Shown: one piece after another, positions 1 to 6,103 of the stretch
How positions within the stretch are numbered: position 1 is the stretch's first letter
Layout of the letters: each line of letters starts with the position of its first letter
Source of the DNA: an uncultured Oscillospiraceae bacterium
Lineage (GTDB): Bacteria > Bacillota > Clostridia > Oscillospirales > Oscillospiraceae
Assembly (NCBI GenBank): GCA_958426425.1
Contig: CATZYY010000059.1
Coordinates: 1 to 13,244, forward strand
Length of the DNA: 13,244 nucleotides
Direction: 5' to 3'
Translations under genes and position numbers: made by a program
The notes under the pieces: generated by a model
Seen by the model: only the letters and a program-made list of their open reading frames with translations
The model's database searches: none
What the model was told of the DNA's origin: nothing

Positions 1-674
1 CCGACATCACCGTGGTCTGCGGCAACGACAGTTTCCAGACGGAAAACGGCACCTATTTTGAAAAGGACAAAGAGGGCCGGATTACCGATGTGCTCTACCA
101 TCTCCATTCTCCAAGAGGGTATCGGGGCCTGGATGTCTACATTCTCTCCACCAAGCTGCTGCTGGAGCTGGTGGACGAGTGCGCCAGCCACGACCAGTAC
201 AGCCTGCGGCGGGATGTGCTGCAGGCCCGGAAAGATAGCCTTCATCTGCACAGCTACGTGTGGGAGGGCTTTGCCGCTCAGATCCGCTCCGTTCAGGAGT
301 ACTATGACCGCAGCATGCAGCTGCTGGACCCGGCCATCCGGGCAGAGCTGTTCTGCCCCGAGCGGCCTATCCGGGCTAAGGGAACGGACAAGTGCTCGTC
401 TTACATCGGGCCTGACGGCCAGTGCATCAACTCTCTGGTGGCCGACGGCTGCAATATTGAGGGTGTGGTGGAAAACTCCATTCTCTTCCCCGGTGTAGTG
501 GTGGAGCCTGGCGCCGTGGTGCGCAACTGCGTGCTGTTTAAGGAGTCTGCCATTCGCCGCAACGCGTCGGTTTCCTACCTGATCGCGGACAAGAATGTGG
601 AGGTCCTGGAGGATCGGACACTGATGGGCCACAGCTCGTATCCCATTGTGCTGAGCAAGGGCAGCGTTATTTAA
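1..674 (+). CDS. glgD: GlgD, glucose-1-phosphate adenylyltransferase regulatory subunit (C-terminal part)
   Basis: The frame is open from base 3 and ends at TAA 672-674; the start lies upstream of the window, so only about 223 C-terminal residues are seen. They contain the end of the nucleotidyltransferase domain followed by a left-handed beta-helix region, with hexapeptide-like turns around SLVADGC, NSILFPGV and VEPGAVV, and a DKNVEV...RTLMG...YPIV ending. This arrangement and ending fit GlgD better than catalytic GlgC. In Firmicutes GlgD pairs with GlgC to make ADP-glucose from glucose-1-phosphate and ATP, the first committed step of glycogen synthesis; GlgD is usually non-catalytic and tunes GlgC. 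The catalytic half is outside the window, so its active-site state cannot be judged. Downstream glgA and glgP on the same strand support a glgC-glgD-glgA-glgP cluster, with glgC presumably upstream. Confidence 0.88.
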   Translation, partial: DITVVCGNDSFQTENGTYFEKDKEGRITDVLYHLHSPRGYRGLDVYILSTKLLLELVDECASHDQYSLRRDVLQARKDSLHLHSYVWEGFAAQIRSVQEYYDRSMQLLDPAIRAELFCPERPIRAKGTDKCSSYIGPDGQCINSLVADGCNIEGVVENSILFPGVVVEPGAVVRNCVLFKESAIRRNASVSYLIADKNVEVLEDRTLMGHSSYPIVLSKGSVI

Positions 675-676
675 AA

Positions 677-716
677 CAGGGGACAGTCTCCCCTGACAGG
701 GCGGCCAGAGGCCGCC
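677..716 (+). other. Two tandem stem-loops just after glgD
   Basis: The first hairpin pairs CAGGGGA (677-683) with TCCCCTG (689-695) around a 5-nt loop. The second pairs GGCGGCC (700-706) with GGCCGCC (710-716) around AGA. Both stems are perfect 7-bp helices. Neither is followed by a T-run, so they are not typical intrinsic terminators. The first starts only 2 nt after the glgD stop codon, so they could protect the glgD 3' end or mark an RNA-processing site. The role is inference. Confidence 0.6.
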
Positions 717-739
717 AAGGGAATCATTGTTAGGGACGA

Positions 740-806
740 GGCGTTTTCGCCGCCGGAACGGCGGGCTGCCCTCCGGCGGCGGAAACGCCCGAATTTTTGT
801 GTTTTT
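740..806 (+). terminator. Long hairpin with T-rich tail between glgD and glgA
   Basis: An 18-bp stem (740-757 with 772-789, one G-T wobble at 747/782) encloses a 14-nt loop and is followed within a few bases by T5 (794-798) and a second T5 (802-806). This is intrinsic-terminator-like on the plus strand. I see no convincing promoter between it and glgA, so it may be a partial terminator or attenuator that lowers glgA-glgP relative to glgC-glgD instead of a full operon end. Confidence 0.65.
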
Positions 807-812
807 GTGAGG

Positions 813-869
813 GAGAGCCGATAGGGGTGAAATCCTCCGATTGGTTCTCAAGCCTGTTTCCCACAGGCT
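813..869 (+). promoter_or_regulatory. Structured glgA leader: two hairpins before the RBS
   Basis: An imperfect hairpin (813-827 with 835-849; 14 of 15 positions pair, three as G-T) is followed by a perfect 7-bp stem AGCCTGT/ACAGGCT (851-857 with 863-869). The glgA ribosome binding site AAGGAG starts about 8 nt later, so this RNA could influence glgA translation. It does not match any riboswitch consensus I can recall; a short GGGGTGAAATC stretch in the first hairpin resembles part of the FMN element, but the remaining conserved parts are missing. Confidence 0.45.
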
Positions 870-887
870 GAAAGAAAGGAGTAAACC

Positions 888-2969
888 ATGAAGATTTTAT
901 ATGCGACCAGCGAGGCGGTGCCTTTTTGCAAAACTGGCGGCCTTGCGGACGTGGCGGGCTCTCTGCCTGCGGCTCTGGCAGCCGGCGGCGCAGAGGTAGC
1001 AGTGGTGCTGCCTCTGTACCAGAAGGTGCGGGAGCGGTATGGCCATGAGCTGAATTTCGTGTGCTACGACTATGTGGACCTGGCCTGGCGCCACAGCTAC
1101 TGTGGACTGTTCTCCCTGGAGCGGGACGGCGTCACCTGGTACTTCCTGGACAATGAGCAGTACTTCAACCGTCCGGACCTGTACGGCTATATGGACGACG
1201 GTGAGCGGTTCGGCTTCTTCTCCCGGGCCGTGGTGCAGATGCTGGACCACATGAAATTCTGGCCGGAGGTCATCCACTGCAACGACTGGCAGACTGCCCT
1301 GGTGCCTGTGTATCTGAAGGACGACGGCGTGCGGGTGGACCGCTACCGCTCCATCCGGACTGTGCTGACCATTCACAACATTGAGTATCAGGGCCGCTAT
1401 GGTAAGCAGACTCTGGGCGATCTGTTCGGCCTGGACCACGGCTGGGCCGACGACGGCACCATCCTCATGGATGGGGACGTGAACCTGCTCAAGGGCGCCA
1501 TTCTCTGCGCCGACGCCGTCAACGCCGTCTCTCCCACCTATGCCAACGAGCTGAAGATGCCCTATTTCGCCCACCGGCTGGACAGCATCATGCGCCAGTG
1601 CGGCTACAAGGTCTCCGGCGTTCTCAACGGCATCGACATGGACCGCTACAACCCCGCCACCGACGCCCACATCGCCGTCAACTACTCCATGGACGAGATG
1701 AGCGGCAAGGAGCAGTGCAAGGCGGAGCTGCAGAAGATGATGGGCCTGCGCCAGGAGCCCTATACCCCCATTGTGGGCATGGTCAGCCGTCTGGTGAGCC
1801 ACAAGGGTCTGGATTTGCTGTGCGAGGTGATTCATGATCTCATGGAGATGCCCATGCAGCTGGTGATCCTGGGCAAGGGGGACCGGAAGTACGAGGAGTT
1901 CTTCAACTGGGCAGCCCAGCAGTATCCCGGCCGCATGGCGGTGCGCCTGGACTACAACGAGGACCTGTCCATGGCCATCTACGCCGGCGCCGATTTGTTC
2001 CTGATGCCCTCCAAGAGCGAGCCCTGCGGCCTTAGCCAGATGATCGCCATGCGCTACGGCACCGTACCCATCGTCCGGGAGACCGGCGGACTGAAGGATA
2101 CCGTCCAGCCCTATGAGGCCTGGCGGGATGCCGGCAATGGCTTTACCTTTGCCAACTATGCCAGCGGCGACATGCTGTACGTGGTGCGGGAGGCTGTGTA
2201 TCTGTACAAGGACTATCCCGATGCCTTTGGCCGTCTGCGCCGCCGGGCCATGGAGAGTGATTTCAGCTGGGCCCGCAGCGCCGGAGAGTACCTGCGGATC
2301 TATGCCAACGTCACCGGACAGCCCTGGCCGCCTCAGGTGGAGGAAGCGCACCCTTTTGAGCAAGCGCCGGCAGAGGAAGTGACAGAGATGCCCGCCCAGG
2401 AGGCTCCCGTGGAGGCCGCTCCGGTGGAGGAGGTTCCGGCTGTCCCTGCTGCGGAGACCGCTCCTGTGGAGAATATCTCTGCTGTGGAGACCGCTCCCGC
2501 GGCTGCTCCCGTTGAGGAAAAGAAGCCGGCGAAGAAGGCTGCCGCCAAGAAGGCCACAAAGACCACTGCCAAGAAGGAACCTGCGGCCAAGAAGACTGCG
2601 GCTAAGAAGGAAACTGCGCCGAAGAAGACTGCCGCCAAAAAAGCAGACGAAAAAGCCGGTGACGGAAAGACGGAGGAAAAGGCCCTGGCGGTGAAGGCGG
2701 AGGCGTCTCTGGCCGTGAAGGAGGAGAAGCCCAAGGCTCTGACGGTTCAGAAGAAGGCTGCCAAGGCACTGGCGGTCCAGGAGGAGAAGGCTCCCGCCAA
2801 AAAGGCTGCTCCTGTGGAAACCACCCCTGCTAAGGAGACTGTTTCTGCCGGCAATGCCGCAGACAAGGAGAAGCCTGTTAAGAAGACCACAGAGAAAAAG
2901 GCCGCTTCCAAGAAGACCACGGCCAAGAAAGAGACCAGCCAGAAGAAAGGGCCCGCCGAAAAGGAATAA
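888..2969 (+). CDS. glgA: Glycogen synthase GlgA with long acidic/basic C-terminal tail
   Basis: This is a GT5 (GT-B fold) ADP-glucose-dependent alpha-1,4-glucan synthase. The N-terminal glycosyltransferase-5 domain has the ADP-glucose motif KTGGLADV (residues 15-22) and HNIEYQG (163-169). The C-terminal domain has R301 and K306 (RLVSHKG), then SKSEPCGL with the expected catalytic Glu378 and YGTVPIVRETGGL. The start is fixed by AAGGAG about 7 nt upstream of ATG. The catalytic core ends near residue 482, the usual family length, but the protein runs to 693. Residues about 483-544 are rich in Pro, Ala and Glu; about 545-693 are Lys/Ala-rich (KKAAAKK, AAKKT repeats), like histone H1 or AlgP tails. 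Inside this sit four copies of an [AS]L[AT]V[KQ] motif at 599, 607, 617 and 627. The function is firm for the core and unknown for the tail. glgP follows after 20 nt, so the two are probably co-transcribed. Confidence 0.95.
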   Translation: MKILYATSEAVPFCKTGGLADVAGSLPAALAAGGAEVAVVLPLYQKVRERYGHELNFVCYDYVDLAWRHSYCGLFSLERDGVTWYFLDNEQYFNRPDLYGYMDDGERFGFFSRAVVQMLDHMKFWPEVIHCNDWQTALVPVYLKDDGVRVDRYRSIRTVLTIHNIEYQGRYGKQTLGDLFGLDHGWADDGTILMDGDVNLLKGAILCADAVNAVSPTYANELKMPYFAHRLDSIMRQCGYKVSGVLNGIDMDRYNPATDAHIAVNYSMDEMSGKEQCKAELQKMMGLRQEPYTPIVGMVSRLVSHKGLDLLCEVIHDLMEMPMQLVILGKGDRKYEEFFNWAAQQYPGRMAVRLDYNEDLSMAIYAGADLFLMPSKSEPCGLSQMIAMRYGTVPIVRETGGLKDTVQPYEAWRDAGNGFTFANYASGDMLYVVREAVYLYKDYPDAFGRLRRRAMESDFSWARSAGEYLRIYANVTGQPWPPQVEEAHPFEQAPAEEVTEMPAQEAPVEAAPVEEVPAVPAAETAPVENISAVETAPAAAPVEEKKPAKKAAAKKATKTTAKKEPAAKKTAAKKETAPKKTAAKKADEKAGDGKTEEKALAVKAEASLAVKEEKPKALTVQKKAAKALAVQEEKAPAKKAAPVETTPAKETVSAGNAADKEKPVKKTTEKKAASKKTTAKKETSQKKGPAEKE

Positions 2970-2989
2970 CGGCGGAGTAAAGAGGATTC

Positions 2990-5419
2990 ATGAAGAAATT
3001 AACCACGAAAACGCTACAAGAAGAACTGACCGCCAAATTGATGCTCCACTTTGGCAAGACGGCGGAGGAAGCGCTCCCTGGAGAGATGATGCGGGCCTGC
3101 GCACTGACGCTGCGTGACATGATGGCCATGCGGGAAGTGGAGACCCGCAGAAAGACCCGGAAGGAACAGAAAAAGCAGGTGCACTACCTGTCTTTGGAAT
3201 TTCTGATGGGCCGCAGCCTGATGAAAAACGCCTATAACCTGGGGGTTCTCCCCCAGCTGCGACAAGCCCTGGAGAACATGGGCTTCAAGGCGGCGGATAT
3301 TTTTGAGGTGGAGCCGGATGCAGCTCTGGGCAACGGCGGTCTGGGCCGTCTGGCCGCCTGCTATCTGGACTCCATGACCACATTGGAAATTCCCGCCACA
3401 GGCTATTCCATCTGCTATGAGCTGGGCATTTTCAAGCAGAAGATCGTGGAAGGCCAGCAGGTGGAGCTGCCGGACAACTGGAAGGACCTGGGCGCCGCCT
3501 GGCTGATGCCAAAGCCGGCCGAGGCCCAGGAGGTCCGCTTTGGCGGCCGTGTGCGGGAGTTCTGGGACAACGGACACCTGCACATTGTCCACGAGGACGC
3601 CACTGTGGTTCAGGCGGTGCCCTGCGATATGGAGATCGCCGGCTACGGCACCGACCATGTCAACGTCCTGCGGCTGTGGGATGCTCGGTCCACCAAGCCG
3701 GTGGATATGTCCCTGTTCTCTCGGGGCGAGTACCTGAAGGCCGCCGAGGAGGAGGCCATGGCGGAGACCATCGCCAAGGTTCTCTATCCCGAGGACAATC
3801 ACTACGAGGGCAAGAGCCTACGGCTCAAGCAGCAGTATTTCTTCGTGTCCGCCACCATGCAGTCCATTGTGGCCAAGCACCTGGAGGCCTGCGGCACTCT
3901 CCACAACTTCCATGAGAAGAACGTTATCCAGATCAACGACACCCATCCGGCTCTGGTGGTACCGGAGCTGATGCGGCTGTTTATCGACGACGCCGGTATG
4001 GACTGGGATGAGGCCTGGCGCATCACAACCCAGTCTGTGGCCTACACCAACCACACGGTGCTGGCGGAAGCTCTGGAGCGTTGGCCCCAGAGCTTGTTCC
4101 AGCAAGTTCTGCCTCGGATTTGGCAGATCACCCTGGAAATTTCCCGCCGCTGGCAGGAAAAGGTGGAGAATTTCTACCACGATCCCCGGAAGACGGAGAA
4201 AATGGCCATCGTCTGGGGCGGCGAGGTCCGCATGGCGAACCTCTGCATTGCCGGCGGCATGGCTGTCAACGGCGTCAGCGGCCTCCACTCCGAGATCCTG
4301 CGCAAGGACGTATTCCGGGACGCCTGCGGCATGGAGCCCTGGAAGTTCCGCAACGTCACCAACGGTGTGGATCACCGCCGCTGGCTCAGTGAGATCAACC
4401 CCCGGCTGGACAGCCTGATTCAGGACCTGACCGGCGGAGACGACTACCTGCTGCACCCCCAGGCTCTGGAAAAACTGGATGCCTTTGCCGACGACCGGAC
4501 GGTTCTGGCCCGGCTGGCGGAGATCAAGCTGGCCAATAAGCAGGAGTTTGCAGCCCATGCCAAGAAGACCCGGGGCGTGATTCTGAATCCTGACTCTATC
4601 TTTGACGTACAGGTTAAGCGGCTTCACGAGTACAAACGGCAGCTTTTGAATGTGCTGCACATCATTGCGCTGTACCAGCGGCTGCAGGACGACCCGGGTG
4701 CCATTACCCAGCCCCACACCTTCCTCTTCGGCGCCAAGGCGGCGCCGGGCTACGCCGTGGCCAAGCGGATCATTCATCTCATCAACTCCCTGGCGGACCA
4801 GATCGACCACGATCCCATCTGCAAGGATAAGCTGCAGGTGGTGTTCCTGGAGAACTACCGGGTTTCTCTGGCGGAGAGGCTGATGCCCGCCAGCGAGGTC
4901 TCCCAGCAGATTTCCACCGCCGGCAAGGAGGCCAGCGGCACCGGTAACATGAAGTTCATGATGAACGGCGCTCTGACCATCGGTACTCTGGACGGCGCCA
5001 ATGTGGAGATGCACCAGCGGTTGGGCGACGAGAACATGTTCCTGTTCGGCCTGCACTCCGACGAGGTGGAGCAGCTGAAGCGGGAGGGCTATGTGCCTCA
5101 GCGGATTTACAACCGCTCTCCGGAACTCAAGCGCTGCCTGGACGCTCTGCGCAATGGTTTCCGGGACGGTGTGCGCTATGATGATCTGTACCAGCGGCTG
5201 CTGTTCGGCGCCGGCGGAAGCCCCGCTGACGAGTACCTGCTGCTGGCGGACTTTGACAGCTACTGCCAGGCCTCGGACCGAGTAACTCAGACCTATGGCG
5301 ATCCCGTTCAGTGGAATCGTATGAGTCTCCACAACATCGCCCGCAGCGGCGTCTTTGCCGCTGACCGGGCTGTGGCGGAGTATGCGGACAACATCTGGCG
5401 GGTGCCCCACAAGAAATAA
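2990..5419 (+). CDS. glgP: Glycogen/alpha-glucan phosphorylase GlgP
   Basis: A PLP-dependent GT35 enzyme that releases glucose-1-phosphate from the non-reducing ends of alpha-1,4-glucan using phosphate. At 809 residues it is the normal bacterial length. Visible family motifs are GNGGLGRLAACYLDS (114-128), NDTHPAL (316-322), RNVTNGV (454-460), KRLHEYKRQ (543-551) and the phosphorylase signature EASGTGNMKF (647-656), whose Lys655 is the expected Schiff-base lysine for PLP. The start ATG lies 20 nt after the glgA stop, with AGAGGA about 4 nt upstream. Synthase and phosphorylase in one operon let the cell both build and mobilise glycogen. No N-terminal phosphorylation segment like that of animal enzymes is seen. 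It could act on maltodextrins as well as glycogen. Confidence 0.96.
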   Translation: MKKLTTKTLQEELTAKLMLHFGKTAEEALPGEMMRACALTLRDMMAMREVETRRKTRKEQKKQVHYLSLEFLMGRSLMKNAYNLGVLPQLRQALENMGFKAADIFEVEPDAALGNGGLGRLAACYLDSMTTLEIPATGYSICYELGIFKQKIVEGQQVELPDNWKDLGAAWLMPKPAEAQEVRFGGRVREFWDNGHLHIVHEDATVVQAVPCDMEIAGYGTDHVNVLRLWDARSTKPVDMSLFSRGEYLKAAEEEAMAETIAKVLYPEDNHYEGKSLRLKQQYFFVSATMQSIVAKHLEACGTLHNFHEKNVIQINDTHPALVVPELMRLFIDDAGMDWDEAWRITTQSVAYTNHTVLAEALERWPQSLFQQVLPRIWQITLEISRRWQEKVENFYHDPRKTEKMAIVWGGEVRMANLCIAGGMAVNGVSGLHSEILRKDVFRDACGMEPWKFRNVTNGVDHRRWLSEINPRLDSLIQDLTGGDDYLLHPQALEKLDAFADDRTVLARLAEIKLANKQEFAAHAKKTRGVILNPDSIFDVQVKRLHEYKRQLLNVLHIIALYQRLQDDPGAITQPHTFLFGAKAAPGYAVAKRIIHLINSLADQIDHDPICKDKLQVVFLENYRVSLAERLMPASEVSQQISTAGKEASGTGNMKFMMNGALTIGTLDGANVEMHQRLGDENMFLFGLHSDEVEQLKREGYVPQRIYNRSPELKRCLDALRNGFRDGVRYDDLYQRLLFGAGGSPADEYLLLADFDSYCQASDRVTQTYGDPVQWNRMSLHNIARSGVFAADRAVAEYADNIWRVPHKK

Positions 5420-5420
5420 C

Positions 5421-5459
5421 TTTTATCGGCGGAGCTGGGAAACCGGCTCCGCCGAAAAA
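5421..5459 (+). other. Strong stem-loop with GAAA tetraloop after glgP
   Basis: A stem of about 13 bp (5426-5438 with 5443-5455, one wobble) is capped by GAAA, a GNRA-type loop. T4 precedes it and A6 follows, so the flanks can extend the helix, but neither strand has a T-run on the 3' side. It is therefore more likely a 3'-end stabiliser for the glg mRNA than a classical terminator. Confidence 0.6.
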
Positions 5460-5461
5460 AT

Positions 5462-5495
5462 TGCCTTTGGTCCAAAATCCTTTGGACCAAAGGCA
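5462..5495. repeat. Nested perfect palindrome with 15-nt internal direct repeat
   Basis: Positions 5462-5476 and 5481-5495 are perfect 15-bp inverted arms around ATCC. Each arm itself contains an 11-bp dyad (TTTGGTCCAAA, TTTGGACCAAA). The same bases also form a direct repeat, CCTTTGG[T/A]CCAAA, at 5464-5476 and 5479-5491, with a period of 15. There is no T-run afterwards. It could be a dispersed extragenic palindrome, a protein-binding dyad or an RNA hairpin. Confidence 0.7.
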
Positions 5496-5528
5496 TACAA
5501 CGGGCACACGTTACTTGCGAGAAAAGGG

Positions 5529-5564
5529 AAACGCGGGCAGGATTGCATTTCCTGTCCGCGTTTT
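5529..5564. terminator. Convergent terminator between glgP and the XRE gene
   Basis: A 14-bp stem (5529-5542 with 5550-5563, one G-T wobble) around a 7-nt loop. On the plus strand it ends in TTTT (5561-5564) and can terminate glg transcription. On the minus strand it overlaps the stop codon of the XRE gene and is followed by TTTCCCTTTT, so it probably serves both convergent genes. Confidence 0.75.
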
Positions 5565-5778
5565 ACCGCTCCTTGGTCAGCCCCAAGAGATAGTCGGTGC
5601 TGACACCATAGTATTTGCTCAGCGTAATCAGATGATGGATTGGCAGTTCATTGGCGCCCCGTTCATAGCGGGCGTACATCGTCTGCGAGGTTCCCAGCAC
5701 CTGAGCGATCTGCGTCTGTGTTTTATCGGCGTCCTCCCGCAGATCCCGGAGAATCCGTACGTAGTCCATATCGCACAT
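5563..5778 (-). CDS. Small XRE-family helix-turn-helix regulator
   Basis: A 71-residue single-domain protein. Residues about 6-60 form a five-helix Cro/C1-type HTH: RILRDLREDADKTQTQIAQVLG, then the recognition helix region TSQTMYARYERGANELP, and YYGVSTDYLLG at the end, a very common ending in clostridial XRE proteins. It should bind DNA as a dimer, but its targets are unknown. The start is set by GGGGGAC about 6 nt before ATG; an in-frame ATG three codons later is an alternative. It is divergent from the helicase gene across a 325-bp AT-rich region and convergent with glgP. It has no partner toxin or phage genes, so a housekeeping or stress regulator is more likely than a prophage repressor. 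Autoregulation through the upstream dyads is possible. Confidence 0.88.
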   Translation of the reverse strand: MCDMDYVRILRDLREDADKTQTQIAQVLGTSQTMYARYERGANELPIHHLITLSKYYGVSTDYLLGLTKER

Positions 5779-5817
5779 CTGTTGTCCCCCAAATCCCCGT
5801 AAATTTGTCCTTTGACT

Positions 5818-5848
5818 AATTTAGCACAAAATAGCCCCTTAAAATCAA
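5818..5848 (-). promoter_or_regulatory. Weak candidate promoter for the XRE gene
   Basis: On the minus strand a TG-C-TAAATT sequence (TAAATT at 5818-5823) looks like an extended -10 box. A TTGATT at 5843-5848 could be the -35, but the spacer is 19 bp. It lies about 40 bp upstream of the ATG, a sensible place. The region is AT-rich, so chance matches are likely. Confidence 0.35.
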
Positions 5849-5908
5849 CACAATACAGAATTTTACTACAAAAAATAGAAAAAAGCCACAAAAATCAGGA
5901 AGATTTTG

Positions 5909-5942
5909 GTTAATTTAACAAAAATGTGTTTGCAAAATTTGC
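5909..5942. promoter_or_regulatory. Two 11-bp dyads in the divergent region
   Basis: GTTAATTTAAC (5909-5919) and GCAAAATTTGC (5932-5942) are each perfect 5+5 dyads around one central base, with centres 23 bp apart. They lie between the XRE gene and the helicase promoter, where an operator for a dimeric HTH protein would be expected. They differ in sequence, and the AT-rich background weakens the case. The rest of 5849-5996 shows nothing else I can support. Confidence 0.3.
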
Positions 5943-5996
5943 GCAGTTTCTTTTGCCCACTTAAGGTAAAGAAGAGGCTTTGAGAGAAAAGTGCGC

Positions 5997-6025
5997 TTTA
6001 CAAAATTATGGGGAACGGATATAAT
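5997..6025 (+). promoter_or_regulatory. Sigma-A-type promoter of the DEAD-box helicase gene
   Basis: TTTACA (5997-6002) and a perfect TATAAT (6020-6025) are separated by 17 bp. Transcription would start near 6032, giving an untranslated leader of about 70 nt. The -35 matches the consensus at five of six positions. Confidence 0.85.
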
Positions 6026-6046
6026 AACAATGTATGGACTTTTGTA

Positions 6047-6078
6047 CCGACGTGGAACGCGCAGTTCCCTCGGTTTTA
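6047..6078 (+). promoter_or_regulatory. Hairpin with T-run in the helicase mRNA leader
   Basis: ACCGA (6047-6051) pairs with TCGGT (6071-6075), and inside it GGAAC (6055-6059) pairs with GTTCC (6065-6069). TTTT (6075-6078) follows at once. The RBS GAGGAA sits downstream near 6091-6096. This resembles a weak attenuator or cold-sensitive leader, as found upstream of some DEAD-box helicase genes; the regulatory role is inference. Confidence 0.45.
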
Positions 6079-6103
6079 CTAATGAGAAAATGAGGAATTA
6101 AGT

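Noticed and set aside
813..849. FMN-riboswitch-like GGGGTGAAATC in the glgA leader
   Set aside because: Only this short stretch matches; the other conserved helices are absent and glgA is not a flavin gene.
897..2363. Long open frame on the minus strand inside glgA (488 codons)
   Set aside because: It is the antisense shadow of GC-rich glgA; its translation is His/Gly/Val/Leu-rich without any domain I recognise, while the plus-strand product has all GlgA motifs.
2512..2694. Arg-rich small protein in another frame of the glgA tail
   Set aside because: It is a frame-shifted reading of repetitive AAG/GCC codons with no RBS of its own.
3818..5410. Long open frame on the minus strand inside glgP (530 codons)
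   Set aside because: Same antisense effect of codon bias; no motif, and the plus strand encodes a complete phosphorylase.
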